This document shows positions 50,068 through 61,300 of a DNA stretch of 64,000 bases, piece after piece (position 1 is the first letter of the stretch; each line of letters begins with the position of its first letter). The position numbers and the translations under genes are program-made. This DNA is from Plotosus lineatus (lineage: Eukaryota > Chordata > Actinopteri > Siluriformes > Plotosidae), in NCBI GenBank assembly GCA_024760905.1, contig CM045729.1, forward strand, positions 58,840,580 through 58,904,579. Reading direction: 5' to 3'. The notes below the pieces were generated by a model, which searched no databases, was not told the DNA's origin, and saw nothing but the letters and a program-made list of their open reading frames with translations.

Positions 50068-50088
50068 TGCGTGTGTGCGCATGTGTGC

Positions 50089-50175
<87 letters not shown>
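50004..50175. repeat. (TG)n microsatellite, about 170 bp
   Basis: A long TG array with CG-containing variants in the middle, able to adopt Z-DNA. Confidence 0.98.
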
Positions 50176-50180
<5 letters not shown>

Positions 50181-50315
50181 GGTTTACACAATTTGGCTCT
50201 TGAGTGAGTATAAATTACTTTTACAAACTGGATGTTTGTTTAATTTTTGGTTGTACAATAAATATATAATTATACATTTTTTAATTAATTAATTTAATTA
50301 GTTGAACTTACTCTA

Positions 50316-50658
50316 TTATCATTCAATTTCTGAACCACTTAATCCTAATTAGGGTTGCGAGGAGGCTGGTGCCCATCTCAGTCGATTCTGGGTGAGGGCA
50401 GAGTACACCCTGGACAGCTTGCAAGGCCATCGCAGGGCAGAAACATGCTGACGGCTATGCAACCGACTCTTGACGGAAGTCAGCAATGGTTCTTTTACAT
50501 GCCTCACATCATAGACAATGAGAGACATGGCTGGCCTTTGATTACCCAGTTAGCTGCACTGAGGGGACAGCAGTGACAACCCGCTGATAGTGGGGCTTGG
50601 ACCCTGACCTTTCGATCAGAAATCCAGCTTCTTACCACCGGACCGCCACTGCCCTTTC
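50316..50658 (-). mobile_element. SINE family I, tail a
   Basis: Full length. The 10-bp target duplication ACTTACTCTA lies at 50306-50315 and 50659-50668. The head is diverged. Confidence 0.92.
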
Positions 50659-50669
50659 ACTTACTCTAG

Positions 50670-51580
50670 TTTGCATCTAATACGAGTTCATGTGAACATA
50701 AGTGAGCACATTTAAATCTCCACACAGACAGAAACACAAGCTCAGAACTGAACTGGGAACCCTGGTAGAGATGTGAGGGATCAACGTTACTGTCTATGCT
50801 ACTGTGCTGCATAACAACTGAATTAAAAGCTCTTGATGAAAATTGGTATCATTCTGCAATTAAGTTTACATGTCCTAATCTGAAATCATATACAGAAGGT
50901 CAGAGTCAATTTCACATTATTTTAAGTCATCATTATCCATCAATCATTCATAGATTATTATGGTGCATTGTGTAAGTCTTTGTGGTGTCCTGAAAGCAGA
51001 CCAACCTGATTTGTGCACTGAGAATCAATATATAATTTCAGTAAAGTTCAGTGGCAGACAGAACACTTCATCTTGTATATTTCAGAATGCGAGTCTGTGC
51101 AAATATAACTTTAATCAGCTCGGTGTGCTTCAGGGAAAGCAAACGAGTTGAAGTGGAAATTTAAACACTAGTCCTTAATTCTAAGGTAAACCACAGCAAG
51201 TCAAAACTATGTCAAGGAAAGGAGTTATTTTAGATGTCTGGGACATTACAATTTGTGTTAGTAATACAAAAATTAAACTTGTGTTACTTAAAAAATAACT
51301 GTTGGCATATAAATAGTCACATTAACCATTTTAATTGCAATTATATTAACAAAAATTACTGGAATTTACAATACTGTATTTTTAAATATCTCCATGGCTT
51401 TCCATAAATGTGTTACATTAACACAACTTGTTTTTACACTTCCAACACAATCTCCAAAATGATTGAGTCATTCGCTACCCCCTACGTACTATCTAAGGAA
51501 TTAAACGCAGAAGACCCATCAGTAAAGTTAATATGCTTTCAGACACTAATCCTCGGTGCTGTTATTTACATTATGCCGTT
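50670..51580. other. non-coding, nothing recognised
   Basis: No supportable feature. The segment 50711-50790 echoes 36459-36536 in reverse complement ('catttaaatctccacacaga', 'actgaactgggaaccct'), so a short repeat is shared. Confidence 0.45.
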
Positions 51581-51589
51581 GCATAACTA

Positions 51590-51925
51590 CAGCCTCACAG
51601 CAAGAACGTCCTGGGTTTGATTTCTGAGCTCAGGCATTTCTATGTGAAGTGTTTACATTCTCCCTGTGTTTGCATGGTTTGCTCTGGGTGCTCTATTTTC
51701 CTCCCACAGCCCAAAAGCACATTCGACACATTCGGCTGACTGGCTGTTCCACATTGACCGCAGATGCGAGTGCACATGTGAATGACTATGTGAGTCTTGA
51801 TTATTCGATGGTCTAGCAAGTTACTCAGAGTGTATCCCGCAATCGGCCAGTGTCGGCTCAGGTCCGTCCAAAATCCACGCGACCCTAGTGGAATGAAGCG
51901 GTTTGATAAATATCGATGGATGATA
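51590..51925 (+). mobile_element. SINE family II with tail a-like 3' end
   Basis: It starts inside the tRNA-like head ('cctcacagcaagaacgtcct', 'gggtttgattt' as B box). The 'ccctgtgtttgcatggtttg' and 'ttttcctcccacagcccaaa' body follows. It ends 'ccacgcgaccctagtgga', 'atgaagcggtttgataa', (ATGG)n. The last about 90 bp parallel tail a of SINE family I. Confidence 0.8.
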
Positions 51926-52079
51926 TGACACAGTGTGTCTTACTTCATTTGATTTTATATTTATTTTCTATTGTCTGCTTAATCTATCTATCTAGTGCCT
52001 GAGTCATAGGACGACCATTGGCGACCCACCATGAAGGATAACACTCTGGTTGTCATCTTCATGGAGGTTTTCTTGGCAG

Positions 52080-52322
52080 GATTAGTGCAGTGGTTTGCCA
52101 TTGCCTTCTGCACGATGCGAACCTACGGGCAATTTAGAACGGCCAATTAACCAACTGTGCATGTCTTTGGATTGTGGGAGGAACCCGGAGCACCTGGAGG
52201 AAACCCACGCAAGCACGGGGAGAACATGCAAACTCCACACAGAAACGCCCAGGCCAGGAATCGAACCCAGGCCTTCTTACTGTGAGGCGGACGTGCTAAC
52301 CACTACGCCACCGTGCCACCCT
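52080..52322 (-). mobile_element. SINE family II
   Basis: The best-preserved family II copy: 'catgtctttggattgtggga', 'acatgcaaactccacacaga', then a reversed B box 'gaatcgaacccagg' and head 'gtgctaaccactacgcc'. Upstream sequence (about 51995-52080) may belong to another repeat. Confidence 0.85.
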
Positions 52323-52439
52323 TCTCCCTAATAAACATCCTTAACTATTTTAGAATGCATTTGACATGTGTCATACACTGTGACTTAATCATTATGTAAA
52401 AATCACTTTTAAACATATACTGTATTGTGAAACTTGGAG

Positions 52440-52585
52440 AGAGGACCTAGTCTGTATATCTTTGGACCGTGGGAGGACACCAGTGCAGGCATGGGGAGAA
52501 CATGCAAACACCATATAGGCCCTTCTCAAATATTCATAGCCTGAATGCCGCGAGGTGACAGTGCTGACCACTGCATCACCCTTTA
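52440..52585 (-). mobile_element. SINE family II, diverged fragment
   Basis: 'tctttggaccgtgggagg', 'ggggagaacatgcaaaca', then 'cagtgctgaccactgcatc'. Confidence 0.7.
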
Positions 52586-52879
52586 ATTAAAGCCTTGTTG
52601 AAATTAAATTTGATAGAAACTATAAGCACATTCCCATTTTCACTGTATCTTCTGTTCAACAATAACTATCACTATCATTGCAATAATTACTTTTCTTGCA
52701 ATTAAAATAATTTTGGGCTTGAATTTTTAATTTGGTCAAATGCAGTAAGTCTAGGGTTGAATGCCACTAAATGCACTATAATTATTTTAAAATAATAAAT
52801 CATTTCTCATGATAATGTCACATTAAGTAGCCCAATAAAACATTCTGCTCACACACGAAAGTTAGATACTCTGTTCGGT

Positions 52880-53130
52880 CATATGCCTAACTGAAGGCAA
52901 GATACACCCTGAGGCAGCTTACTAGACCATTGGTGGGTCAGTCTACACAAAACCATTCACACTCAAACCTAGGCATAATTTGGAACAGCCAATAAACATA
53001 AAATGCATGAATTTTACCTGTGGGGGCAAACCGGAATAACTGGAGAAAACCCAAACAAACATGTCTACTCCATTAAAAAAAAGGCCATTTCAAAACCCTG
53101 GACTCAAACCCAGAACTGTCACACTATAAA
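52880..53130 (-). mobile_element. SINE family II, old copy
   Basis: A reversed tail a-like part ('aagatacaccctgaggcagc') leads into 'gggggcaaaccggaataac' and 'ggactcaaacccagaactg'. Strongly diverged. Confidence 0.6.
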
Positions 53131-53659
53131 CATTGTGTAAATACATTATGCACATTAAAAAACACCCCATCTAACTTTTTATTGTCAACACTGATGAATT
53201 ACCATTAATTGATCTTTCACCTCCCCTCCTTGAATCGCCACCTTATCGTGGTGGAGGGGTTTGCGTGACCTAATGATCCTAGGAGCTATGTTGTCGGGGG
53301 CAAATGCCCCTGGTAGGGTCACCCAAGGCAAACAGGTCCGGGGTGAAGGTCCAGACAAAGTGCGATTCAAAACAAACCCCTAAAGACACGAGACAACAAA
53401 AGAAGCAGTCTCCCTTGCCCGGACGCGGGTCACCGGGGTTCCCTCCTGGAGCCAGGCCCAGGGGAGGGGCTCGAAGGCGAGCGCCTGGTGGTCGGGCTTA
53501 TGGCCATGGAGCCTGGCCGGGCCCAGCCCGAAAGGAGACATGGGTCCGCCCTCCCATGGACCCACCACCCGTGGGAGGAGTTTTAGGGTCGGGTGCAGTG
53601 TGAGTTGGGTGGCAGCCAAAGGCATGGGTTCTGTCGGACTGATCCTCGGCTGCTTACTC

Positions 53660-54480
53660 TGACCTTCGGGACATGGAATGTCACCTCTCTGGCGGAAAGG
53701 AGCCTGATTTGGTGCGTGAGGTGGAGAGATACCGACTAGATATAGTCGGGCTCACCTCAACGCATAGCTTGGGCTCTGGAACCATCCATCTCGAAAGAGG
53801 CTGGACCTTCTTCTATTCTGGAGTTGCTCATGGGAGAGGCGGCGAGCCGGTGTGGGTATTCTTGTTGCCCCCGTCTCGGTGCCCAAATGTTGGGGTTCTC
53901 CCGGTTGACGAAAGGGTAGCTTCCCTCCGTCTTCGGGTGGGGCGGGTCCTGACTGTTATTTGTGCTTATGCACCAAATGACAGTTCAGAGTACCCACCCT
54001 TTTTGGAGTCTTTGGGGGGGGTGTTGGAGAACGCTCCCTCGGGAGACTCGCTCGTTGTCTTGGGAGACTTCAACGCCCATGTGGGCAACGATAGTGTGAC
54101 CTGGAAGGGTGTGATCGGTAGGTACGGCCTCTCCAGTCTGAATCCGAATGGTGTGTCGTTGTTGGACTTCTGTGCTCGTCATAGTTTGTCTATCACGAAC
54201 ACCATGTTCGAACATAAGGGTGTCCATAAGTGCACTTGGCACCAGGACACCCTAGGTCGCAGTTCGATGATTGACTTTGTAGTCGTGTCATCGGACTTGC
54301 GACCATATGTTCTGGACACTCGGGTGAAGAGAGGAGCTGAGCTGTCTACCGATCACTACCTGGTGGTGAGTTGGCTTCGGTGGTGTGGGAGGTTGCCTTC
54401 CAGACCTGGCAGGCCCAAGCGTGTAATCAGGGTCTGCTGGGAACGCGTTTGGCGGAGCCCCTGTCCGAGAGGCCTTTAAC
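53660..54480 (+). pseudogene. Rex3 endonuclease domain
   Basis: An apurinic/apyrimidinic-type endonuclease that nicks the target. In order: '[20 protein letters not shown]' (near 53715), '[20 protein letters not shown]', '[14 protein letters not shown]' (near 54057, catalytic Asp/Asn), 'DFVVVSSDL' and '[10 protein letters not shown]' (near 54345, the SDH-type box, here TDH). The frame around the usual N-terminal 'TWNVTSL' is shifted at 53665. A frameshift near 54440 ends the open stretch. Most catalytic residues are intact, but the protein is not whole. Confidence 0.88.
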
Positions 54481-55246
54481 TCCCACCTCCGGCAGAGCTA
54501 CAACCACGTTCCGGAGGAGGCGGGGACATGGAATCGAATGGGCCATGTTTCGTGCCTCCATTGCTGAGGCGGCAGCCCATAGCTGTGGCCGTAAGGTCGT
54601 CGGTGCTTGTCGTGGCGGTAATCCCGAACCGGTGGTGGACACCTGCGGTGAAGGGGGCCGTCCAGCTGAAGAAGGAGGCCTATCGGGTTTTATTAGCCTG
54701 TGGGACTCCTGAGGCAGCAAACGGGTACCCGGCAGGCCAAACGTGCTGCAGCCGAGGCTGTCGCAGATGCAAAATCTCGGGCGTGGGAGGAGTTCGGTGA
54801 GGGCCTGGAGAGTGATTATCGGTTGGCCTCAAAAGGTTCTGGGCCACCATCCGACGCCTCAGGAGGGAAGCAGTTCTTCACAAACACTGTTTACGGTGGA
54901 GGTGGGGAGCTGCTTACCTTGACTGGGGATGTTGTTGAGAGGTGGAGGGAATACTTTGAGGACCTTCTCAATCCCACCAACACGCCCTCCGTGGAAGAGG
55001 AAGACCCTGGGGGTTCGGGTGAGGTCCGCCCATCACTGGAGTGGAGGTCACTGAGGTTGTAAAAAGCTCCTCGGTGGTCGAGCTCCGGGGTTGGGCGAGA
55101 TCCTCCCAGAATATCTCAGGGCTCTGGATGTTGTAGGACTGTCTTGGTTGACACGTCTCTGCAACATCGGCGTGGTCATCGAGGGCTGTACCTCTGGATC
55201 GGCAAACTGGGGTGGTGGTCCCAATTTTTAAGAAGGGGACCGGAGG
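54480..55246 (+). pseudogene. Rex3 linker and RT fingers, frameshifted
   Basis: Homologous coding sequence jumps between all three frames: 'TTTFRRRRGHGIEWAMFRASIAEAAAHSCGRK', 'RQAKRAAAEAVADAKSRAWEEFGEGL' and 'NTVYGGGGELLTLTGDVVERWREYFEDLLNPTNTPSVEE'. At least four indels are needed to join them. This makes the element non-autonomous. Confidence 0.82.
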
Positions 55247-56305
55247 GTGTGTTCCAATTATCGGGGAATTACACTCCTCAGCCTACCTGGGAAAGTCTAT
55301 GCAGGGGTACTAGAGAGGAGGATCCGACCGATAGTCGAACCTCGGATTCAGGAGGAACAATGTGGTTTTCGTCCTTGCCGCAGCACTCTTGACCAACTCT
55401 ATACGCTCCACAGGATTCTGGAGGGGGCATGGGAGTTTGCCCAATCTGTCCACATGTGCTTTGTGGATTTGGAGAAGGCTTTCGACCGTGTCCCTCGAAA
55501 GATCTTGTGGGGCGTGCTCCGAGAATACGGCGTTCCGGATCCGTTGCTACGAGCGATTCGGTCGCTGTATCACCGGAGCCAGAGTTTGGTCCGTATTGGT
55601 AACAGCAGGTCGGATTCGTTTCCAGTGGGAGTTGGAGTCCGTCAAGGCTGTCCTTTGTCACCGATTCTGTTCATAATTTTTATGGACAGAATTTCTAGGC
55701 GCAGTCGAGGCGATGAGGGGTTCTGGTTTGGTGGCCATCGGATATCGTCTCTGCTTTTTGCGGATGATGTTGTCCTTTTGGCTTCATCAAATCGGGTCCT
55801 CCAGCTCTCATTGGAGCGATTCGCAGCCGAGTGCGAAGCAGCCGGGATGAAGATCAGTACCTCCAAGTCCGAGGCCATGGTTCTCAGTCGGACAATGGTG
55901 GAATGCACCCTCCGGGTCGGGAATGAGGTCCTGCCCCAAGTGGAGGAGTTTAAGTATCTTGGGGTCTTGTTTACGAGTGAGGGAAGGGTGGAGCGAGAGA
56001 TCGACAGACGGATCGCTGCAGCCTCTGCTATTAAGCGATGCCTGTACCGGTCCGTTGTGGTGAAAAAGGAGCTGAGCCGCAAGGCGAAGCTCTCAATTTA
56101 CCAGTCGATCTACGTTCCAACCCTCACCTATGGTCACGAGCTTTGGGTAATGACCGAAAGAACAAGATCACGGATACAAGCGGCTGAAATGAGCTTTCTT
56201 CGCCGGGTGGCGGGGTTCTCCCTTAGAGATAGGGTGAGAAGCTCCGCCATCCGGGGAGCGCTCGGAGTAGATCCGCTGCTCCTCCGCATTGAGTGGGCCA
56301 GTTGA
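55247..56305 (+). pseudogene. Rex3 reverse transcriptase, intact catalytic core
   Basis: A 352-codon open stretch. Motifs in order: 'NYRGITLLSLPGKVYAGVLERRI', 'QCGFRPCRSTLDQLYTL' (Cys where Gly is usual in RPGR), 'CFVDLEKAFDRVPR' (first catalytic Asp), 'GVRQGCPLSPILF', 'LLFADDVVLLASS' (catalytic FADD at 55757-55768), 'GMKISTSKSEAMVL' and 'EFKYLGVLF'. It ends 'DRVRSSAIRGALGVDPLLLRIEWAS'. The usual C-terminal continuation ('LRWLGHLVRMPPGRLPGVVF') follows in another frame at 56293. It lacks its own N-terminal endonuclease because of the upstream frame breaks. Confidence 0.9.
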
Positions 56306-56579
56306 GGTGGCTCGGGCATCTGGTCAGAATGCCCCCCGGACGCCTCCCTGGTGTGGTGTTTCGGGCATGTCCAACCGGGAAGAGACCCCGGGGTCGACCT
56401 AGAACACGCTGGAGGGACTATGTCTCTCGGCTTGTCTGGGACCGCCTTGGTGTCCCCCCCGGGAGAGTTGGAGGAAGTAGCTCGGGAGAGGGATGTCTGG
56501 ACCTTTTTGCTAAGGTTGCTGCCCCCGCGACCCGACCCTGGACTAAGCGGAAGAAGATGATGATGATGATCTTTCACCT

Positions 56580-56923
56580 GGCACACTGGTGGCCTGGTGG
56601 TAGGATGCTGGATTACTGATTCATACGGTCGGGGTATCAAGACCCACTTTCACCGGGTTGACATTATTGTTTCTTAGTGCAGCAAACTGGGTTATCAAAG
56701 GCCAACCATGTCTCTCATTGTCTGTGGTGAGAAGCCTGTAAACGAACCATTGTTGGCTTTTGTGAAGAGTAGGCTACATTGCCGTAAGTATGTTTGTGAC
56801 CTGCAATGGCCTGATGAACTTTTCAGGGTGTACCCTGCTCTCACCCAGATTCGACTGAGATGGGCTCCAGTCTCCCCGCTACTCTAATTAGTACTAATCA
56901 GTTCAGAAAATTAATAAATGAAT
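56580..56923 (+). mobile_element. SINE family I, tail a, old copy next to Rex3
   Basis: The head is diverged, the body is 'cagcaaactgggttatcaaa', and the tail is 'ccccgctactctaattagt', (AATG)n. Its right flank GATCTTTCAA (56924-56933) repeats the GATCTTTCAC found at both sides of Rex3. Confidence 0.87.
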
Positions 56924-56933
56924 GATCTTTCAA

Positions 56934-57035
56934 TTTTAACCGTTTTGTTTAGTTACAGGTTGAAGATACAATGGAGAAATATAAAATCTGGTCAGTGATC
57001 ATCCGTACTTGGGGTCTGGGCGACAGATCAGAATA
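56934..57035. other. unique spacer
   Basis: Nothing recognised between the SINE and the Tigger derivative. Confidence 0.5.
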
Positions 57036-57819
57036 CAGTAAAACCTCCGCTGACGAACGCTTAAGCTCACGAACTTTTCGCCTCAAGAACATTAAATTTG
57101 CGAGCATATAGTCTCTGCTGACGAACTAGTTTTCGGCGGACGAATCAAACCACGCGGTCGAACAGCGCCACGGTGGCGGCCACGAGAAGCTGACGCACGC
57201 TCACGGCGTCACAGTTCGTCACACCCCTTTCTTTGAATGCGGAAGTGGTTTGTGTTTGCTAGACATTTTGGACCATATTGAGTGTACTTTTGCTATTACG
57301 GGACCGAAAAAGCCCCCACCACAGGCGGAGATCATTGAAAAACATGAACGAGGTGTGCGTTTGTGTGACTCAGCGTCCCAGTACCAGTACGCTAAGTCTA
57401 CCACCATCCTTAAGAACAAGGAAGCTATTAAGGGTGCGTGTGTGGCTATGCGTGTTTCCAAACAGTAGGCGTTTCCAAACTCTCCTTCCAAACAGTAACT
57501 CCCTCCCTCTCTCCTCCTCCCACTCCATTCCATCAAGCCGTCAACTACCATCACAAAGGGAAATAAAACGACTTTATTATACAGTACAGTTTATTTCTTT
57601 AATTACAATACAATAGCACATTTATTATACATAAAATAAGGTATATTTTTGTGTAGTTTTAAGGCTTATTTAGTAGAAAATTATGTTTTATGGGGACCTG
57701 GGAACGGATTATTCTCATTTTAATGGTTTCTTATGGGAAATAAATGTTCGGAAGACGAACTTTTCGCCTCACACACACTTTCTGGGAACCAATTATGTTC
57801 GTGAGCAGAGGTATCACTG
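57036..57819 (+). mobile_element. Tigger-derived deletion element, copy 2
   Basis: A 784-bp element with TA at both sides (57034-57035 and 57820-57821). The ends are CAGTAAAACCTCCGCTGACG and, inward from the right, CAGTGATACCTCTGCTCACG. It is the reverse-oriented sister of 14353-15132, and very similar over its full length. The left flank here is unique DNA rather than (TA)n, so the borders are clear. Confidence 0.92.
57250..57468 (+). pseudogene. Tigger transposase N-terminus (CENP-B HTH) stub
   Basis: It encodes 'GPKKPPPQAEIIEKHERGVR', then 'ASQYQYAKSTTILKNKEAIKGA', like the stub at 14702-14920. The likely native ATG is ACG here (just before 57300), so translation would need the upstream Met. 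The same 6-bp loss in 'ST(IS)TILK' is present. No catalytic domain. Confidence 0.75.
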
Positions 57820-57821
57820 TA

Positions 57822-57933
57822 TAGGGCTGCCATAGTGGGACCCTTCAGTACTCTGTGTGCTTAAAGAGTGCTGTCATTTCTGATCGTAATATCTTACCAT
57901 AGGATAACAGATTTTAACAAAAATGGATTTAAC

Positions 57934-57938
<5 letters not shown>
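57822..57938. other. unique spacer
   Basis: Nothing recognised. Confidence 0.45.

Positions 57939-58001
<63 letters not shown>
57939..58001. repeat. (GA)n microsatellite
   Basis: About 62 bp of GA; an AC array follows at 58053-58086. Confidence 0.97.
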
Positions 58002-58005
<4 letters not shown>

Positions 58006-58050
58006 AAGCTAAAAGGCAGCTGATGGAGATTAGAACCTGTCAGCACATTG

Positions 58051-58086
<36 letters not shown>

Positions 58087-58090
<4 letters not shown>

Positions 58091-59468
58091 TTCACTGCGT
58101 GCTGACAGCTACATGGCCGTTGTTTATGCACCCTGATAATGAAAGCCTGTAATGTCCAACTGGACACTAATTTCCTCCAGGCAATTAACCACTGATGTCT
58201 TCAAGCAGCCTTGGCAACTTGATTGCACGGTGTCTGTTTCCATGTTCAGGTCTCTGTCCTTTCATTCTCAAAGAAAGAAAAAACCCATAGCCACTTCCAT
58301 GCAGTGTTCACTTAGATTGTACACCTCATGTCCCCATAGGTAAGTGTTATACTATGCTATACAGTTACTTAAATTGGTAAATTAACTGTTTGTATACCAA
58401 AGTAATGGTCAATTCTGAAATATGATTGATCAGGAGGTGGTGATTATTATTATTTTTTCTAACTGCGGTTTTAGCACAGTGGCAAAAGCCACAGGTATAA
58501 ATTATTTGATCAGTTCTAACGTGTTAATGTTTCTATAGCAACAACTTGTACCTTAGATAATCACATACTGTAATTTAATCCTAGGAATAAGTGGATTTGA
58601 AAGCCCTGTTATTTAACTATAAAAAGAAAAGATTATGCACTGATGCGGCTGTCAGTAAGATGGTTAACATTTATGGAGAAAAAAAAGACTTCAGTCAGTG
58701 TCAGCCTTTAATGTAAAGCAGTTTCATTAAGCCTTTCACCACAGGGATCTGACAATGTAGTACAATTCCTGTTATGGGACAAGCTGTATTTTTTTCTTAT
58801 TAGACCTAAAAAAAAAAAAAGATATACTGATGAAAAAAATGACAGTTTCTAACCGTGTTAACAAAAGTAATATGAACTGGCTTGTCAGAGACATTCCACG
58901 ACAAAAATGATAAATGTATGATATGTTATTTGCAAATCACAGTGATACATTATTCCTGTAAAAGTAATAATACTGTACACCATTTCAGAAAAATATACTA
59001 ACCTGAGAGAGTTAACCCTATCAAAGCTCAATTAATGATTGATTATCCTAAAACAAGATTGTTCATCACACTTTATTCTACACTAAATCCACTGAGTGCA
59101 TCTGGTGAAGTCATGATGGATGAAGTGCTATTGTCAGGTTCATGCTGTTGTTTTACGATGCATATGTAAGTAATGAGTGTCCAGACTGGGTGAATGGTAT
59201 GTGGTTGTAAGTATGACAGTGCTATAATATTGATTGTGCAGTCATGATGTTCAGTGCTTATCACATTATAGCTGGGCAGAACCGCTGCTATTGTCCCTCA
59301 CGTCCAATGCAAATCACCTGCAGGGCTGTCCTATTAAACTCAAATTTTCTTCTCAGCTTACACAGTTCTACAAACAGTCCTATCCCACCGTATCAATGCC
59401 TCCAGTTATAGACTTCAAGTGAACATTGTAGTAATAGAGATCTCTGCATTCCACTTTACAGAAAATAA
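58087..59468. other. non-coding, nothing recognised
   Basis: Repeat-poor. 58110-58240 has a mixed composition that could be conserved, but nothing specific can be shown. Confidence 0.4.
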
Positions 59469-59480
59469 AAGTGACAGTTT

Positions 59481-59706
59481 ATTCATTCATTTTCTAAACT
59501 GCTGAATCCTAATTAGGGTTATGGGGAGGCTGGTGCCCATTTCAGCTGACTCAGGGTGAGGACAGAGTACACCCTGAATGGCCGGCCTTTGACAACCCAG
59601 TTAGCTGCACTCTGGGGGACAGACACAACCCATTGAGAGTGGGGTTTGAACCCCCAACCTTGGGATCAGTGATCCAGCACCTTTACCACCAGGCCACCAC
59701 TGCCCG
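59481..59706 (-). mobile_element. SINE family I, tail a, internal deletion
   Basis: The head (right) and tail a (left) are present, but about 115 bp of the central body ('gaaccattgctgactttcg' region) are gone. The flanking AAGTGACA-type repeat (from 59469 and 59707) marks the target duplication. Confidence 0.87.
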
Positions 59707-59718
59707 AAGTGACATTTT

Positions 59719-59990
<272 letters not shown>

Positions 59991-59991
59991 T

Positions 59992-60560
59992 AAAGGTTTA
60001 TATGCAGCAGAGAGGGATCGGGTGATCCTGGCACATTCAGGCTGGTTAGGCTCATCATCAGCTCAGGGCCCTCACCCTCTCCACACGCAGCCCAGACAGT
60101 GAATGGGACTTCTCCCAAGAAGCACTGCCTAGTCAAACCCACCAAGAACTTTCCGGAGAATATGGACACTCCCCAACACTGCAGCTTTCTGCATTGCCCA
60201 GACTGTCAGAATGGCTGTGCTCCCGGTAGCAAACCCAGGCACACTCTTGATCTGTGTTAATAGATCAGGAGGTACCAAACCGAGGGCGCCGAGAACAATG
60301 GGGAGTCGGACGATTTTGTACTTTGGATACAAGCGAGACATTTCAAGGGCGAGGTCCACATATTTGCATGCTTCTCCTGAATCTTGTCAATCACACTGCT
60401 GCCAAAAGGGACAGAAAATTCAATAATATTAATAATTCGATTGGATTTATCAAACAGGACAAGAAGGTTTGTTTGCTTCAATTCTCCTCAGGCTGTATAT
60501 GGGCCGATTCCAAAGAAGCTTGAAATTATCATTTTCCATGACGCCCTGGACATGATCAGG
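59992..60560 (-). pseudogene. C-terminus of a probable RLE-type non-LTR retrotransposon
   Basis: Minus-strand coding in two frames. 'NLLVLFDKSNRIINIIEFSVPFGSSVIDKIQEKHA' (about 60375-60475) is followed after a frame slip by 'VDLALEMSRLYPKYKIVRLPIVLGALGLVPPDLL' and 'AAVLGSVHILRKVLGGF' with a stop (60129-60359). The 'PD..(D/E)..vP' spacing and the closing 'LGTARILRKVL'-like motif are what I recall from restriction-like-endonuclease retrotransposons. The usual RPD is degraded (QTN). The RT is not in the window. Confidence 0.55.
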
Positions 60561-60580
60561 GTCGTACCATGGATGGATCT

Positions 60581-60582
<2 letters not shown>

Positions 60583-60661
<79 letters not shown>

Positions 60662-60666
60662 TATGA

Positions 60667-60697
<31 letters not shown>

Positions 60698-60712
60698 TGT
60701 TGTTGTTGTTGT
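60583..60712. repeat. (TAA)n / (TTA)n / (TTG)n array
   Basis: About 78 bp of TAA, then TTA and TTG units. It lies at the truncated 5' side of the RLE-type fragment. Confidence 0.97.
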
Positions 60713-60714
60713 TA

Positions 60715-61125
60715 TTATTTATTTATTTTTACAAAACACAATTGTTTCAATTAGGTTATGCAATTAAAACCTGTTTTTTTTCTTCTCACCATAACGTAGA
60801 AAGTTCTGTTTTCAAAAAGGTAGCCTTTTCATTTGCTTTTCATTTCGCATGGCATAAATTCAAAAGTTTTCTTTGCAATTTTTCTCTTTATATTTTTGAA
60901 ACTATTTCTTGATCAAATGACTATTGGAGCGAACACCCTTGTTCACTGACCTTTTGCATGGAACCAACAGGCATATGTGATGTCAGATGCTTGTTGTTCT
61001 TTAATTGGGCCGAATGATAGGCTTTGTTACCTGAATGAGATGTTTATGCTGACACTAGTAACATGTCTAACTAACCTGTATAACTACTATTATGACACTA
61101 ATTACTATGTCATTAGTGGAGAATT
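60715..61125. other. non-coding, nothing recognised
   Basis: No supportable feature. Confidence 0.45.
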
Positions 61126-61300
61126 TCAAATTTAAAACCTTACCTCTATTGGGTATTTGGACACACGCATGCTCGGTCTAATTTAAAGACAAAATTGAAC
61201 TTCTAATTATCCAATCGGATCCTCATTAGGCCTCTTCTCCATGTTAATGGAATGACTGACAGTATTACTTCAGGACAATTGCTCTCAGGTGTCTAGTAAT
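61125..61300. promoter_or_regulatory. candidate conserved non-coding block
   Basis: A repeat-free stretch with several homeodomain-like cores (CTAATTATCC, TCATTAGG, GTTAATGG) and 'tccaatcggatcctcattag'. Suggestive only. Confidence 0.22.

Larger units (their letters stand above)
53223..56567 (+). mobile_element. Rex3 (RTE clade) retrotransposon, near full length
   Basis: About 3.35 kb with a long 5' UTR (53223-53660), endonuclease, reverse transcriptase, and a 3' end 'ccgcgacccgaccctggac', 'taagcgg', (GAT)n. A 12-bp target duplication GATCTTTCACCT lies at 53211-53222 and 56568-56579. Two stretches about 460 bp apart (55200-55219 and 55643-55663) correspond to the primer sites commonly used for Rex3 surveys in fish, from memory. 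The coding part is broken between 54480 and 55250. Confidence 0.93.
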
